A stretch of DNA of 64,000 nucleotides from Sympetrum striolatum (GCA_947579665.1 OX388346.1:89096615-89160614), one strand, 5' to 3'; positions 53,347-62,823 are shown, numbered from the stretch's first letter. Program-made: numbers and translations. Notes: generated by a model not told the origin, from the sequence alone.

Positions 53347-55238
53347 ACGCAGGGGGCACAGTCCAGCAGCCATTCCTTACCGCGATTTATTGGTGGCGTC
53401 GAACCAGCGATCAGATCCCTTCCTCCGGAGAAAGCTGAAGAAGTAAGGAGCCACATTTCCTTGGCCCTGAAAAGAGCCATTCCGCCGAGATCAAATATCA
53501 CAAGAGAAGAAAAAGAAGCCCTGCGGAGATTGAAAGAGGACCCAGATATTGTGGTTCTACCAGCCGACAAAGGAAAGGTTCTCCTAAGAAGGGAATCATA
53601 CCATGATAAGATAGGAGAGATCTTGAACGACCCAACATACCAACCAATACTCCGAGACCCCACTGAATCTCTCAAGAGGAGAACGTCCATCCTGAAATCA
53701 GGCCTTCCTCAAAACCTGTAAGCAGCTCATCCCTCAAGCTGCGGTTCCCCCAAGAATATACGGCTTGCCAAAAATCCACAGAAACGGAATTCTTCTGCGA
53801 CCAATTGTAAGTGGAATTAACTCTCCCACTTATCTTTTGGCAAAATTCCTCACGAAACTACTGGCGCCGCTCGTGGGAAAGAGCCAAACCAACATCCAAA
53901 ATTCAGCGGAGTTCGTCAAAAAACTAAACCAATTCAGACTGGATCCATCGGACATCCTAGTGAGCTTTGACGTGGTGTCACTGTTCACTAAAGTCCCCGT
54001 CGAAGACACTTTAAAGGGTTAAATGGAAGATGGGACTTATTAGTCCCAATTAAGCCGTTAATAAATAAATAAATAAACCTCCTGCAATCCCGTTTCGAGC
54101 GCGGAATAACAGAATTGTTTCGCCACACGCTATCCTCGACGTATTTCCTATACCAAGGGAAATACTATCAACAGAATGACGGAGTAGCCATGGGGTCTCC
54201 ACTCTCACCTGCCGCTGCAAACCTATTCATGGAGCACTTTGAGGAGGATGCCCTCAAAACCGCTCCTTACCGACCGAAATGCTTCTTCCGTTACGTCGAT
54301 GATACATTTGTGATTTGGCCCCATGGAAAGGACATATTGGACAAGTTCTTCGACCACCTGAATAGTAGACATCAAAACATAAAATTCACCATGGAAATCG
54401 AAGAAAACGGCTGCCTTCCATTCCTTGATGTTCTCGTCAAACGACGACCCGACGGCTCTCTAGGACACAGCGTATACCGGAAACCGACGCACACCGACCT
54501 ATATCTGAACGGGAAGAGCCATCATCACCCTTCACAAAGGAGATCTGTCCCATCCACTCTAATCCATCGTGCACAAGTCATCTCCAACCAGGATAATATT
54601 TCCAGTGAACTTAAACACCTTAGAACGACCTTCCTTCAAAATGGACATTCGATTAAGAAAGTAAACGGGGCCCTTAAAAAGGCCGTTTCCAGAACTCACA
54701 AGGAGTGCAAAGAAGAGGAAGAAAAGCCGACGGCCACTGCCTGCATCCCCTATGCGGCCCCTGTATCGAGAATAATTTCAAGAATCCTCACCAAAAATAA
54801 CATACGGACAATCCACAAACCACCTAGAAAATTGGGAAGTCTTCTGACGAATGTAAAGGATAAACTACACCTCAAAACACCGGGAGTTTACAGTATCCAA
54901 TGTGAGTGCGGAGCCGTATCGGTGAAACGGCCAGGACCATTGAGACGCGGATTAAGGAGCATGACCGCCACATCAGATTGAAACAGCTCGAGAAATCGGC
55001 AGTTGCTGAGCATTGTCTGGAGCAAAAACATCAAATAAACTTTGAAGACACCAAAGTTATTTGCAAGGCCCCACGTTTTTGGGACCGACTGATTAAAGAA
55101 TCAATCGAAATTGAACTCAATGAAAATAATATCAATAGAGACGGAGGATACCCGCTCCACAGGACTTGGAAACCAATTCTCCGAAAAATCGCAGCGAGCC
55201 GCCAGCCAATAGGAGCAGACCACCGCCGCGGCCAATGA
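53332..55238 (+). pseudogene. Penelope-like retroelement: reverse transcriptase plus GIY-YIG endonuclease, broken
   Basis: Penelope-like elements encode one protein, a telomerase-related reverse transcriptase followed by a GIY-YIG endonuclease. Here the frame is in pieces. 53332-53721 has the N-terminal region with DPDIVVLPADKG. A shift near 53705 moves to PPRIYGLPKIH, RPIVSGINSPTYLLAKFL and motif A (ILVSFDVVSLFTKVP), ending at 54022. After a small insertion come motif B (QNDGVAMGSPLSP), motif C (FRYVDDTFVIW) and FLDVLVKRRPDGS. A last shift near 54910-54920 splits the GIY-YIG domain between GVYSIQCECG and IGETARTIETRIKEHDRH. The end has NINRDGGYPLHRTWKPIL. Catalytic aspartates of motifs A and C are kept. 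About 635 codons remain of the usual roughly 800, so the N-terminus is also short. It is non-functional and lies in the loop of the long inverted repeat. Confidence 0.93.
54017..54077 (+). mobile_element. Short retroposon tail inserted in the reverse transcriptase
   Basis: About 60 bp between motifs A and B that no Penelope-type protein needs. It has a small hairpin (GGGAC at 54032, GTCCC at 54043) and ends in a run of AAAT/TAAA units at 54059-54077. It introduces stops in the reading frame. The shape fits a severely 5'-truncated LINE or SINE copy with a simple-repeat tail. The family is not identifiable from this length. Confidence 0.5.
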
Positions 55239-55301
55239 AAAAAGTGAAAGGGACTTCAGTCCCCCCTATATATACAGGACCTATTCCATTACTCGGCACA
55301 A

Positions 55302-55377
55302 GGCTCCCCGATAGTCATGTGGACAGCGCGTTCGCCTTTGGTGAAAGCGGTCCCGGGTTCAATTCCCGGTGGGAGCC
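55302..55377 (+). other. tRNA-like sequence downstream of the retroelement frame
   Basis: GGCTCCC at 55302-55308 can pair with GGGAGCC at 55371-55377. A clear T-arm follows tRNA rules: CCGGG, loop TTCAATT, CCCGG at 55353-55369, containing a B-box-like GGTTCAATTCC. The D-arm pairs poorly. The anticodon region forms an overlong stem (GCGTTCGCC with GGTGAAAGC). One extra T lies between the T-stem and the acceptor strand. A working tRNA is unlikely. A tRNA-derived promoter or SINE head is more plausible. A TATATATA tract sits about 35 bp upstream. Confidence 0.5.
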
Positions 55378-55517
55378 AATATGCAAAAGTACTTTTCTCA
55401 TTAAGTAAGATACAGAAAAATTGAAGGAGTTGAATTTGAAGCCATGGGGCTGGTAATTCAATAACGCCCAAAAATTAAGAGGGCAAACAGATGTGCTGAT
55501 TACTCGGCACTTCATCC

Positions 55518-55554
55518 CTGAAGATGACAATGGAGATAATAGTCGAAACGTTGG
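55518..55554 (+). other. Hammerhead-like motif, downstream copy
   Basis: CTGAAGA at 55518-55524 fits the hammerhead box CUGANGA. After about 20 nt comes CGAAACGTTGG at 55544-55554, fitting the GAAA box. The intervening stem II (GAC with GTC) is weak. Position just after the GIY-YIG region agrees with the known placement of such motifs in Penelope-like terminal repeats. It is on the opposite strand to the motif at 53309, so the two flank the frame in inverted orientation. Confidence 0.42.
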
Positions 55555-55638
55555 ACCCGTTCCTGTCTGTTGCCCGGTTGGAATCCCGAGAAAACTTCCT
55601 ACAGCACCTGCATCGGGAAAGCACCAGATCCTTCTTGT

Positions 55639-56349
55639 CATCCTCATAGTTGTCCCTATTTCTAGGGCCTTGTATGCTCGAGACAAAAAACTAAATAGAC
55701 TTTTTTAGAGGGTTAAAATCATTCTTTATTTAATAAAAATTTTTAAAGGATATTCCAGAGGGTCTTTTTTTCTAAAAGAGGGGTAAAAATAGCCTATTTT
55801 TGGCTTTTTTACAGAAATTTTCAAATGTTGACTCAATTTCTAAAATAATGGAAAGTACTAGGAATATGAAATTTTATATTTATAAACTATGTATTTATAT
55901 GTTATCATGCGATAAGTTTCACGATGATTATATCATTTCTTCTTGAAATATAAAAAGCCAAAGTTTTAATTTTCTTTCGATCTGCAATTTTTTGGGCCAG
56001 TTTTGCACAGAAGTTTCTGCAAGGAGGTCGCTCTTACAGTTATTATTATTATTTTGTTTAATAGAGCGCAAAAAGTTGTTTATGATAGCCAAAGTGTGTT
56101 TACTTCATAAAACAATTCTCTGAGATCCGACGCCTCAAAGATACTGAAAACTCATAGTCATGTTGAAGAAGGCAGCGACACGTGGTCAACCAATCTTCTA
56201 TATTTCAGCAAGTATACCATCGGCGAAAGTAAAACTTTACAAATGTTCATAAGAGATATGTGTAAATGTCCATATAAAATTTCATCGAAATCCGTGCGGG
56301 TCGAGCGGGGCACTTCTCTAAAATCAGACCACTTGGCATGGAATGACCC
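55639..56349 (-). repeat. Right arm of the long inverted repeat
   Basis: Reverse complement of 52018-52719, from CATCCTCATAGTTGTCCC at the inner end to GGCATGGAATGACCC at the outer end. About 711 bp against 702 bp on the left. The spacer between arms is about 2.9 kb and holds the Penelope-like remnant. Differences between the arms include small indels around the poly-A and poly-T tracts. Confidence 0.92.
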
Positions 56350-56716
56350 ATAAGTAATATAATTATACCTAAGGTCCAAATTAACTGATTTTTACTTGAA
56401 GCAATTTTAAAATTACGATTTTGCATTTTTTTCAAACACTTATATCTAGCTTATTGGCAACGAGACCCCAAAACCCTTCCATGTACATTAACGACAATAA
56501 TTACGCCTTTCATTTGAATTAATGGATTTTGATTCGGAGCAATTTAAATAAATTCGATTTTTTTATTTTTCAAACACTTATATCCCGCTTTTTTGCAATG
56601 ATATCCCAAAACCCCCTTGCATGTACAGTAACAAATATAATTACACCTACAGTATAAATTAACTGATTTTGAGCAATTTTAAATAGTGCGATTTTTTATT
56701 TTTTCAAACAGTTACA
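56350..56716 (-). repeat. Outer tandem repeats of the right arm
   Basis: Two and a half diverged units of about 135 bp, marked by GAGCAATTT, then a T/A-rich run, CACTTATAT and AACCC(C)TT(C)CATGTAC. In reverse complement they align with the left outer repeats (AAATTGCTC, ATATCATTGCAAA). Both arms therefore end in tandem repeats, as in foldback elements. Confidence 0.72.
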
Positions 56717-56999
56717 TCTTGCCTCCAACGCCCTCCCACCGGAGCTGCGGGCCTGTTTCAAGGCGGGGGAAGTTAGAGAAGCACCTCCTCCGGAGGTGCA
56801 CGACACAATAATGCTGATGGGGAGACTTTTTATATATTTATTTATTTATCTATTTATTGACCTTATAGTTTCCTACATCCCAGCTACCCGTGTTGTGTAA
56901 TGATATTAAGGACGATGAAACTTTAGTTTAACAGTGACAGTGTGTGGGTGTGTCATCGTCTAGTGTTATTTATTTCTTTGGGTTTTTAGCTGTTTGAGT
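56717..56999. other. GC-richer patch with an inverted repeat, no assigned gene
   Basis: An open stretch at 56717-56899 on the plus strand reads SNALPPELRACFKAG early on. It could be the end of an old transposon frame, but no family is recognisable. GCACCTCC at 56781 and GGAGGTGC at 56792 form an 8-bp stem with a 3-nt loop. An AT-rich tract of ATTT units follows. Confidence 0.4.
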
Positions 57000-57860
57000 T
57001 CTTTTATCCCGCTTTTCTTTGCCTATTTATTTATTTATTTATTTCAACGTGTTTTAACGGTTGAGATCCTTTTATACATTTTAACTTGACCTTGTGTATA
57101 TACAGTGCATCAGCACTTGGTTTTATTCTGTGTATTTTACTTCTCAAGATGTTGTTTAACAATTGTTTATCTTTTTCACCTTGTTCTATATACAGTGATC
57201 ACACTTGTACCCATTTATGTTTTTTTAATTTTCAAGGTGTCTTTTAACAGTGAAGATTTTTTCACCTTGTTTTTTACGTATTCAGTACTATTATTCTGTT
57301 ATTTATTTATTTATTTTCAAGGTGTTTTTTAACAGGTTAAATGTTTGTCACCTTGATTTCACATATACAGCACTTTTATCCATGTTTTATTTAATTTTGT
57401 TTTCAATGTGTTTTTTAACAGTGAAGACTTTTCACTTTGTTTTTATACCACTTACACTATGTTTTTACTTAATTTTTTCAAGGTGTTTTTAAACGGTTGA
57501 GACCTTTTTCACCTTGTTTTTTTATACCGTGCTTAGCACTTCTACCAAGGCATTTATTTATTTATCTCAAGGTGGTTTTTACATTTGAAATGTTTTTCAC
57601 CTTGTTTTTACACTGATCGCACCTTTACCTATGTATTTATTTAAATTTTTCAAGGTGTTTTTTTAATAGGGGAGATTTTTTCACCTTGTTTTTATATAAA
57701 ACGTTTTACCAACTTATTTACTCATATACCTCAAGGTGTTTTTTTACGGTCGTAATATTTTTCACCTTTTTTTATGTACCATTTTTAGCACTTTTACTTA
57801 TTTATTTACTTATGTATCCAAAGGTGTTTTTATTCTTTTTCACCTTGCATTTACATGTAT
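57000..57860 (+). repeat. Minisatellite of about 84 bp with inverted CAAGGTG/CACCTTG core
   Basis: About ten diverged units. TCAAGGTGTTTTTTAACAG lies near 57232, 57317, 57477, 57647 and 57732, with variants between. TTTTTCACCTTGTTTTTA lies near 57258, 57344, 57505, 57593, 57677 and so on. CAAGGTG and CACCTTG are exact reverse complements, so every unit can form a short stem with a loop of about 20-30 nt. Phe-rich open frames through it are by-products of the T-rich strand and not genes. Confidence 0.82.
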
Positions 57861-58062
57861 TTTATGAGAACATATTTATCTACAATTTTATACTCTTATT
57901 TATTGTATATTTATGTATTTATTTATTTATGTATTTATTTATTTATATACTATTGTACTTGACTAAACAAAATGTACGATATTTGTAATAACTTGGAGAG
58001 CTGCTGGGGTAGGGGAAGAGGGGGCGACTGCGCCTCACCTACCCCAGCATATAAATAAAAAA
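57861..58062. repeat. (TTTA)n low-complexity tract and an 11-bp inverted repeat
   Basis: ATTT/ATGT units at about 57890-57955, then GCTGGGGTAGG at 58003-58013 and its exact reverse complement CCTACCCCAGC at 58038-58048, with a 24-nt loop. ATAAATAAA follows. This may be the 3' end of the adjacent minus-strand LINE or of another short element. Confidence 0.65.
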
Positions 58063-58248
58063 CTAGTCAAGGATTCCTAACCTACCTCTGAGAGCATTTT
58101 TGTACTTTTTTATCGTAGCATTTTGGAAGAGAACGAACCGCTTTACGCTGCACTTTCTCGAGTTCGCGAGTACACGTTTCATCCGCCATATACTTGCCGC
58201 ATATTCTTGAAAGGGTCTGACCAAGGAATAATAACATCGCTCTCTCAC
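58063..58248 (-). pseudogene. LINE reverse transcriptase C-terminal fragment
   Basis: On the minus strand, RERCYYSLVRPFQEYAASIW is followed, after a frame change near 58166, by ELEKVQRKAVR and then CYDKK. Both blocks are typical of the region just after the reverse transcriptase fingers and palm in Jockey/CR1-type non-LTR retrotransposons. Only about 60 codons remain, the frame is broken, and neither the catalytic core nor the endonuclease is present. It is a dead fragment. The plus-strand open frame over the same bases is its shadow. Confidence 0.75.
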
Positions 58249-58971
58249 CTTTTCACTGTATTTACCGACAATATGGTTTTCAAGGCCAAGCCTTTTACTT
58301 GCTTTTCCTCAGATTTTTTGAATAAGCGTGCTTTAATTTACGTTACTAGTAATTTTGATCCTGTGGTATTAGATATTAATTTTGTACGGGTGATTAGGAC
58401 GCAATTTTTTTTGTGAAATTAACTACGGAGAATTAACCTACATTGATATCTAATTCCCATTCTTCGCACCGCGAGTTCCAAAAAGGAAGCAATAAAAGTA
58501 GCAGGAAAGAGGGTTACCACCTCTCTCTCCTCTTCCCCCAACACTCCTCCCCTGCATTGCATATTGCCTATTTGCCGGGGATACATGGTGTGTACGCAAA
58601 TTTTTACAAATAATTACAAATATATATAATAAAATTCCTTTTATTAGTACCATGTGTACAATATACATACAAGTAAATAATATATCAAGCAAATCATTAA
58701 GAAACATCTAATGATAAAAATCTACACTTGAGAATTAAACAAAGAACTTAGTAATTCACACAGCAATATATTTGGCACTACTACTGCCACCTACATGTAG
58801 ACATCATCAAGCATGTACATGAAACTAGTCATGCTAAATATATTTCTGTGAAAACTTTCCATAATTTCATAAGTATGGCAAAATTCCACTAAGTCTAGCT
58901 TGAGCTTTTAAGATCTAAAATATCTACTAGTAACAACATCAATTTGATATAATATGATATAGAATCATAAT
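58249..58971. other. No recognisable feature
   Basis: Mixed sequence with a C/T-rich patch near 58515-58555 and an AT-rich tract with TATATATAAT near 58620. No open frame on either strand shows a known domain. Probably old intergenic or transposon-derived DNA. Confidence 0.5.
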
Positions 58972-59240
58972 TTATACTGGAATGCGCTTCAGTCGCAAAA
59001 TTCCTTCTTCAAGAAGCTTAGGAAGATCGGAATCTTTATCCTTCCGCAAGCTCGGAGAATCCAACGGACATGCTTATTCCCTCTACTCTGGATAGAGCAT
59101 CGGCGACACAGTTGGCGGAACCTGAAACATGACGAATATCCGTAGAAAATTGACTAATGAAATCTAACCAACGATATAACAGTGGTGAGCAGCGATCAGG
59201 TCTTTGCCACCACAGAGGCTTTGTTAATTTTACAGAATTT
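58972..59240 (-). pseudogene. Ty3/gypsy pol fragment (end of RNase H into the connection region)
   Basis: The minus strand reads RWLDFISQFSTDIRHVSG, then SANCVADALSRVEG, as in the C-terminal part of the RNase H domain of Ty3/gypsy retrotransposons. The aspartate in VADALSR is the last catalytic residue of that domain. After a stop at 59036-59038 the neighbouring frame continues with KDSDLPKLLEEGILRLKRIPV, which fits the connection before integrase. One frameshift thus separates two good matches. Neither the reverse transcriptase upstream nor the integrase downstream is present, and no LTR is seen. Confidence 0.85.
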
Positions 59241-59678
59241 AATTGGAAATAATGCTCTTACGAAGACAGGAAAAGTATCAAACGAAGGTTAATTAAATAA
59301 AGAATATAGTCGTAAGATACACTTTCTGAATGGAAATTACGACAACTTTTACAAAATAATCTAGCATTTTGCAAAATTTTGCTGTAGTAAACAACAAGTC
59401 CCCATGACGACCAAGGTGATTGTTGATCCGATACATTCATATTCCCACAAAAATACACGGGGATTTTAAGTCCATACAGCATTAATGGTAAGAACTAATG
59501 TCATAAGGAGGCAATTTACTGAGATTTCAGCGAATTTAAACTCCAATATTTAAATAACAGGAACGAAATTACGGCCATTTCGTAGTTTTTCTTTATCAAA
59601 CCAATTTTCAAAAGGACATTAACCGTTCGTTTGAGGTGATGACGAAGAAATATTACATCGAGGAAGATTTTTGAGGGA
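59241..59678. other. No recognisable feature
   Basis: AT-rich sequence between the gypsy fragment and the presumed hAT end. A minus-strand frame at 59258-59482 has no recognisable motif and is probably fortuitous. Confidence 0.45.
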
Positions 59679-59718
59679 CAGAATTTTCGATAAGTATCGA
59701 TACTTCTGGTATCGATAC
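59679..59718. repeat. Probable left end of the hAT element
   Basis: CAGAATTTTCGATAAGTATC followed by GATACTTCTGGTATCGATAC. It has the same layout as the reverse complement of the far end at 62949 (TAGTGTTGGGCGATAC, then GGTATCGATACC repeated). Both begin (C/T)AG and carry CGATA plus two GTATCGATAC boxes. The match is imperfect, and an 8-bp target duplication was looked for and not found. Confidence 0.5.
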
Positions 59719-61462
59719 TTTTTATTTTGCATCTGAATTTTTTCTTTTTTATTGCGTTTTTTTGTTCGTTGTTGTCGTTTTAATGTGTTTTATGCACTTT
59801 TTTTATTAAGAAGGAATATGTTTCATCAAATAATAATAACTCCAATTTCAAAATACAAAATTTATTCTCTACAATTCTTACAGGTCTACAGAATCAGACA
59901 GTCTATGCACAATATTTCCAAATATTTACCGATTTGCCCGTTTACAATTTTTCCAATTATAAATCCCAATACTTCAAGTCGAGAGAATTCAAAAAAGTTT
60001 GAGCTTGAACATTTTTTGGTTTCAACCTATTACGGCTCTCTGTGACAATTTTACCCGTTTTAGAAAATAACCTCTCAGCCGGAACTGAAGTAGCCATTAT
60101 CGTCATATGCCGCAATGCAAATCGCGCCAGGGGTGTTTGAGGGCGCGAGGCCCAAAAGGCAATGGGGCAAGTTTGAAAAGGGTCTGCATTCAAATACAAT
60201 TCTAGTTCTTCCAATGATGTATTTGAATCGCCAGACCCTTTGTGTTTGTTTCCGGATTTGACCGCGGCAACGTGGAAAGCCCAAAAATTACTGACATCAT
60301 CAGTCTCTACTTCGGAATCATCTATGACTTCACTATTTAACTCGTAACTGTTTGGGTCAGTTATTTGAGGACTTTCCATAATCACAGCCTTGATACTGTT
60401 GACCGCAGTATTATAATCCTCCGGCTTTTTGACTAAGTATAACTTTTTAAAACGAGGGTCTAAAAGAGTAGCAACTGCAAGCATAGTATTGCTTTCCACG
60501 GTACCGAATCGTTGTTCAAAATTTTTTACCACGGTTAATTTCAATTTTCTTCCAGTGTTTGTGGCAGGTACAATATTTTCTAACTGTATCCGTATCCCAT
60601 TGATTATTGGGATTATTTTGCTTGCCATAAGATGTTTTTCTTGGGAAACTATTTTCTTAGCTATTTCAAATGGTTTTAAGATTTTAATGAATTCTTTCAG
60701 GGCTAGTAATTCAACGGCATTCAACATTTCGGGAGCCGCAGAATTATTGAGCAAAATGGGGCTGATTTTATCCGCGATAAGGACAAATCTTTCCAACATG
60801 TAATAACAAGAATTCCATCTAGTTTCGCAACTATTTATCAATTTAAGATCGGTCCTTTCTCTGAGTTTAACCATGTCTTTTTCTGTTATGTGGAAATGAT
60901 GGGCGATTTTTTTGACTTTTTTAACAAGAGGACTGATTACTGGATCTTTCTCTAGAATAGGCGAGATATTTCGATTGACCGAATTCGTCAATTACGGCTT
61001 TGGTGATATTAGATGCGTTATCAGTGACAAGATTAACAATTTGCGCAAACGAAATGCCCCATTCGTCCATTACTTCAGCGAGCCAAGCACAAATGTTGGG
61101 AGAGGTATGACTGTCCGGAATATCTTTGACTCCTAGCGTGATGCTTTCAGGTGTTAAATTATTTATGAAATGAGCCGTTATGCCCAAGTAGCTGCGAGTA
61201 TTATACCTATCGCGCCAAATATCGGTGGTGAGCGAAATACTGTGAACGTCCGCGAGAATTCCTTTTATTTTAGCTGAATAATGTTGATGTTTGGTGGTTA
61301 AAACTTGGCTCATTGTCTTTTTGGACGGAATTTTGTAGAGAGGAGCAATGCCGTTCATGAAGACTTTGAACCCCTCCGTTTCGACCAGGCGAATAGCCAA
61401 ATTGTTTTTGGCGAGCATGAACAAGATTCGTTGCGTGATGTCCGCATGCTTTTCTCCTCCAG

Positions 61463-61551
61463 CTGGAAAAGTAATATACCCCATTAATTAGAGCTCCTAA
61501 GGGTTAGAAGGGGGCTGAAAACTGCACGTTGCTTGACTCGAAAATGCTCAC
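61463..61551 (-). other. Intron of the hAT transposase
   Basis: Donor CAG/GTGAGC (exon ends at 61552) and acceptor TTTTCCAG/CTGG (exon resumes at 61462). Length 89 bp, phase 1. Joining the exons keeps the frame and gives SMS-AGGEKHADITQRI, which matches hAT relatives. An upstream methionine inside the intron would otherwise have to serve as start. Confidence 0.8.
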
Positions 61552-61651
61552 CTGACATAGAATTTTGTCGCTCCCAGAGTTGATTAATTCTTGGTTGACT
61601 TGCGCCAATCTTGTCATCAATGCGGTCCACTTTGGAACTTGGAGGCAATTT

Positions 61652-61804
61652 TTACACATGTACATCTTTGTGCACGTCTTTCAGATGTTTGTGATAATTC
61701 GTTGTGCATCCTTTGCTTTGAATCGTTTTGGAGCAGAGTTTACACATAGCACCCACTTTTTCCACTTTTACAAAATATTTCCAAACTGCACTTGTCTTCG
61801 ACAT
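61652..61804 (-). other. BED zinc-finger part of the hAT transposase, up to the premature stop
   Basis: Fifty codons from ATG at 61804. Aromatic WKYF at the start, then CKLC and, after 17-18 residues, HKHLKDVH give the Cys2-His2 pattern of BED DNA-binding fingers. The TAA that follows is in frame with more hAT-like sequence, so it is a later nonsense change. Confidence 0.8.
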
Positions 61805-61879
61805 GGCTCTTACTTATTGCCAACCTTGCACTTGGACTGCCACGAAATTTGATCTCGGAATTGAGACAACAGCACTAAC

Positions 61880-62023
61880 AGCGAGAAATGCGTAGCGAGA
61901 AATGTGTGACGAGAAATTTGTGAGCGAGGCGGCAGAGTTGATGTCCGTCCTCTACAGCGAGTTTCTCACTTAGCTTGAGATACTTAGTTGCGAGTTTTTC
62001 ACTTAGCTTGAGATACTTAGTTG
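61880..62023. repeat. Two small tandem repeats
   Basis: Three units of about 15 bp with GCGAGAAATGTGTGA (61880-61926, one copy starting ACGAGAA), then two 33-bp units starting GCGAGTTTCTCACTTAG at 61957 and 61990, which differ by one base. They lie just upstream of the hAT start codon. Subterminal repeats in hAT ends often bind the transposase, but that role is only an inference here. Confidence 0.75.
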
Positions 62024-62072
62024 CATCGAGACCACGAAGGATTTCGGATGTGGTGTGATCTCAGTTGTTGAA

Positions 62073-62420
62073 ATGTTTAGTGATACTTTGAAACGTCATA
62101 TAATTGATTCTGACTCGAATGACTCAGAAGAAAGTGAAGAGGAAAATGCTGTTTTGCTTTACCTGGTGACTAAGAAAAAGAAATCACGGACCTTCTGGAT
62201 GATTCGTTACATACATTCCAGGCGGGAATATGAAGAATTTCATTGTCTAATCCCGCAACTTGATGGTGAAACTCAGACGTCTTTTCAGAACGACAACTGG
62301 GTAGAACTGCCCCACTGTGCAACTGGCCTAACACCTTCAAAACTTGAAATGACTGCAGGTTCTAATCTCCAGCCTACTTATAGGAAGATTTTGACAACAA
62401 GCCCCCAAAATTTTCTTTAA
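62073..62420 (+). pseudogene. Probable PIF/Harbinger nuclease N-terminal fragment
   Basis: Starting from ATG at 62073: an acidic stretch (DSDSNDSEESEEEN), then KKKKSRTFWMIRYIHSRREY and EEFHCLIPQLDGETQTSFQN. The order acidic, basic, FW(V)-R-I, R(K)EY-EFH, then L-D-F resembles the start of Harbinger transposase-derived nucleases (HARBI1 type). After about residue 67 the likeness ends, and no DDE core follows. The frame stops at 62418-62420. It is on the strand opposite to the hAT gene and inside the presumed hAT span. Alternative: an unrelated charged frame. Confidence 0.5.
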
Positions 62421-62823
62421 TCTTGGCTTAGGATTGGAGGGACTTTGACCGGAGCCTTCTCTCCGCGCCAGGGGGTAGGGAAGGGACGTTGATGAGGCTC
62501 ATGAACTGTCAAGTAAATTTCCCGATTAAGTAACCACCCGATTAATGAACTCTCTATTTCAGCTATGAACAAGCATAATACAATTGCCAATAAACCCATC
62601 GGTTTTCAGGTACGACCACTCATGACTCTAAGAAAAATATTTTCATTGCCGCTCATTGTATCGAAACCATTCAATAGGCGGTGCCCAAATAGAAGAGCTT
62701 TCCAAAGTCCGGTGGGATTTTCGGAGTCATAAAATTGATGGCGCAGTTCGATACAAGTGTCTCATTGAAAGAGTCATAAGAATACAAACTTGCTTTCTCT
62801 CTCTCTCTACTCTCTAGATTGAT
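62421..62823. other. No recognisable gene; (CT)n tract
   Basis: Mixed sequence without a supported frame. A CT-rich simple repeat at 62793-62817 lies just outside the TATCGATA cluster. Confidence 0.5.

Larger units (their letters stand above)
59957..61804 (-). pseudogene. hAT-family transposase (BED finger, intron, DDE core), degenerate
   Basis: hAT transposases cut and paste their own DNA. Exon 1 (61804-61552) starts MSKTSAVWKYF and has a BED-type finger with CKLC and HKHLKDVH. An in-frame TAA at 61652-61654 interrupts it, after which the frame reads on (KLPPSSKVDRIDDK). An 89-bp intron (61551-61463) separates it from exon 2. Exon 2 shows LTTDIWRD and LVTDNASNI (first two acidic residues), CETRWNSCYYMLERF, and the C-terminal dimerisation block SVPAERLFSKTGKI with ESRNRLKP. 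Near 60960-61000 the frame shifts, and the expected Cys/His segment (CFAHTLNL in relatives) is missing, so a deletion removed about 30 residues. Conservation of the rest points to a once autonomous element, now inactive. Confidence 0.93.

Noticed and set aside
53328..53690. A 120-residue minus-strand frame
   Set aside because: It is the antisense shadow of the Penelope-like N-terminal region, which shows clear family motifs on the plus strand.
55302..55377. A functional tRNA gene
   Set aside because: The D-arm pairs poorly, the anticodon stem is too long, and one base is extra between the T-stem and the acceptor strand.
57105..57988. Phe/Tyr/Leu-rich frames resembling membrane proteins
   Set aside because: They arise from a T-rich minisatellite with ATTT runs, and they shift with the repeat units.
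58123..58416. A 97-residue plus-strand frame
   Set aside because: It is antisense to the LINE fragment with LVRP and LEKVQRKAVR blocks.
60429..60803. A 124-residue hydrophobic plus-strand frame
   Set aside because: It is antisense to the hAT transposase, which has strong motif support.
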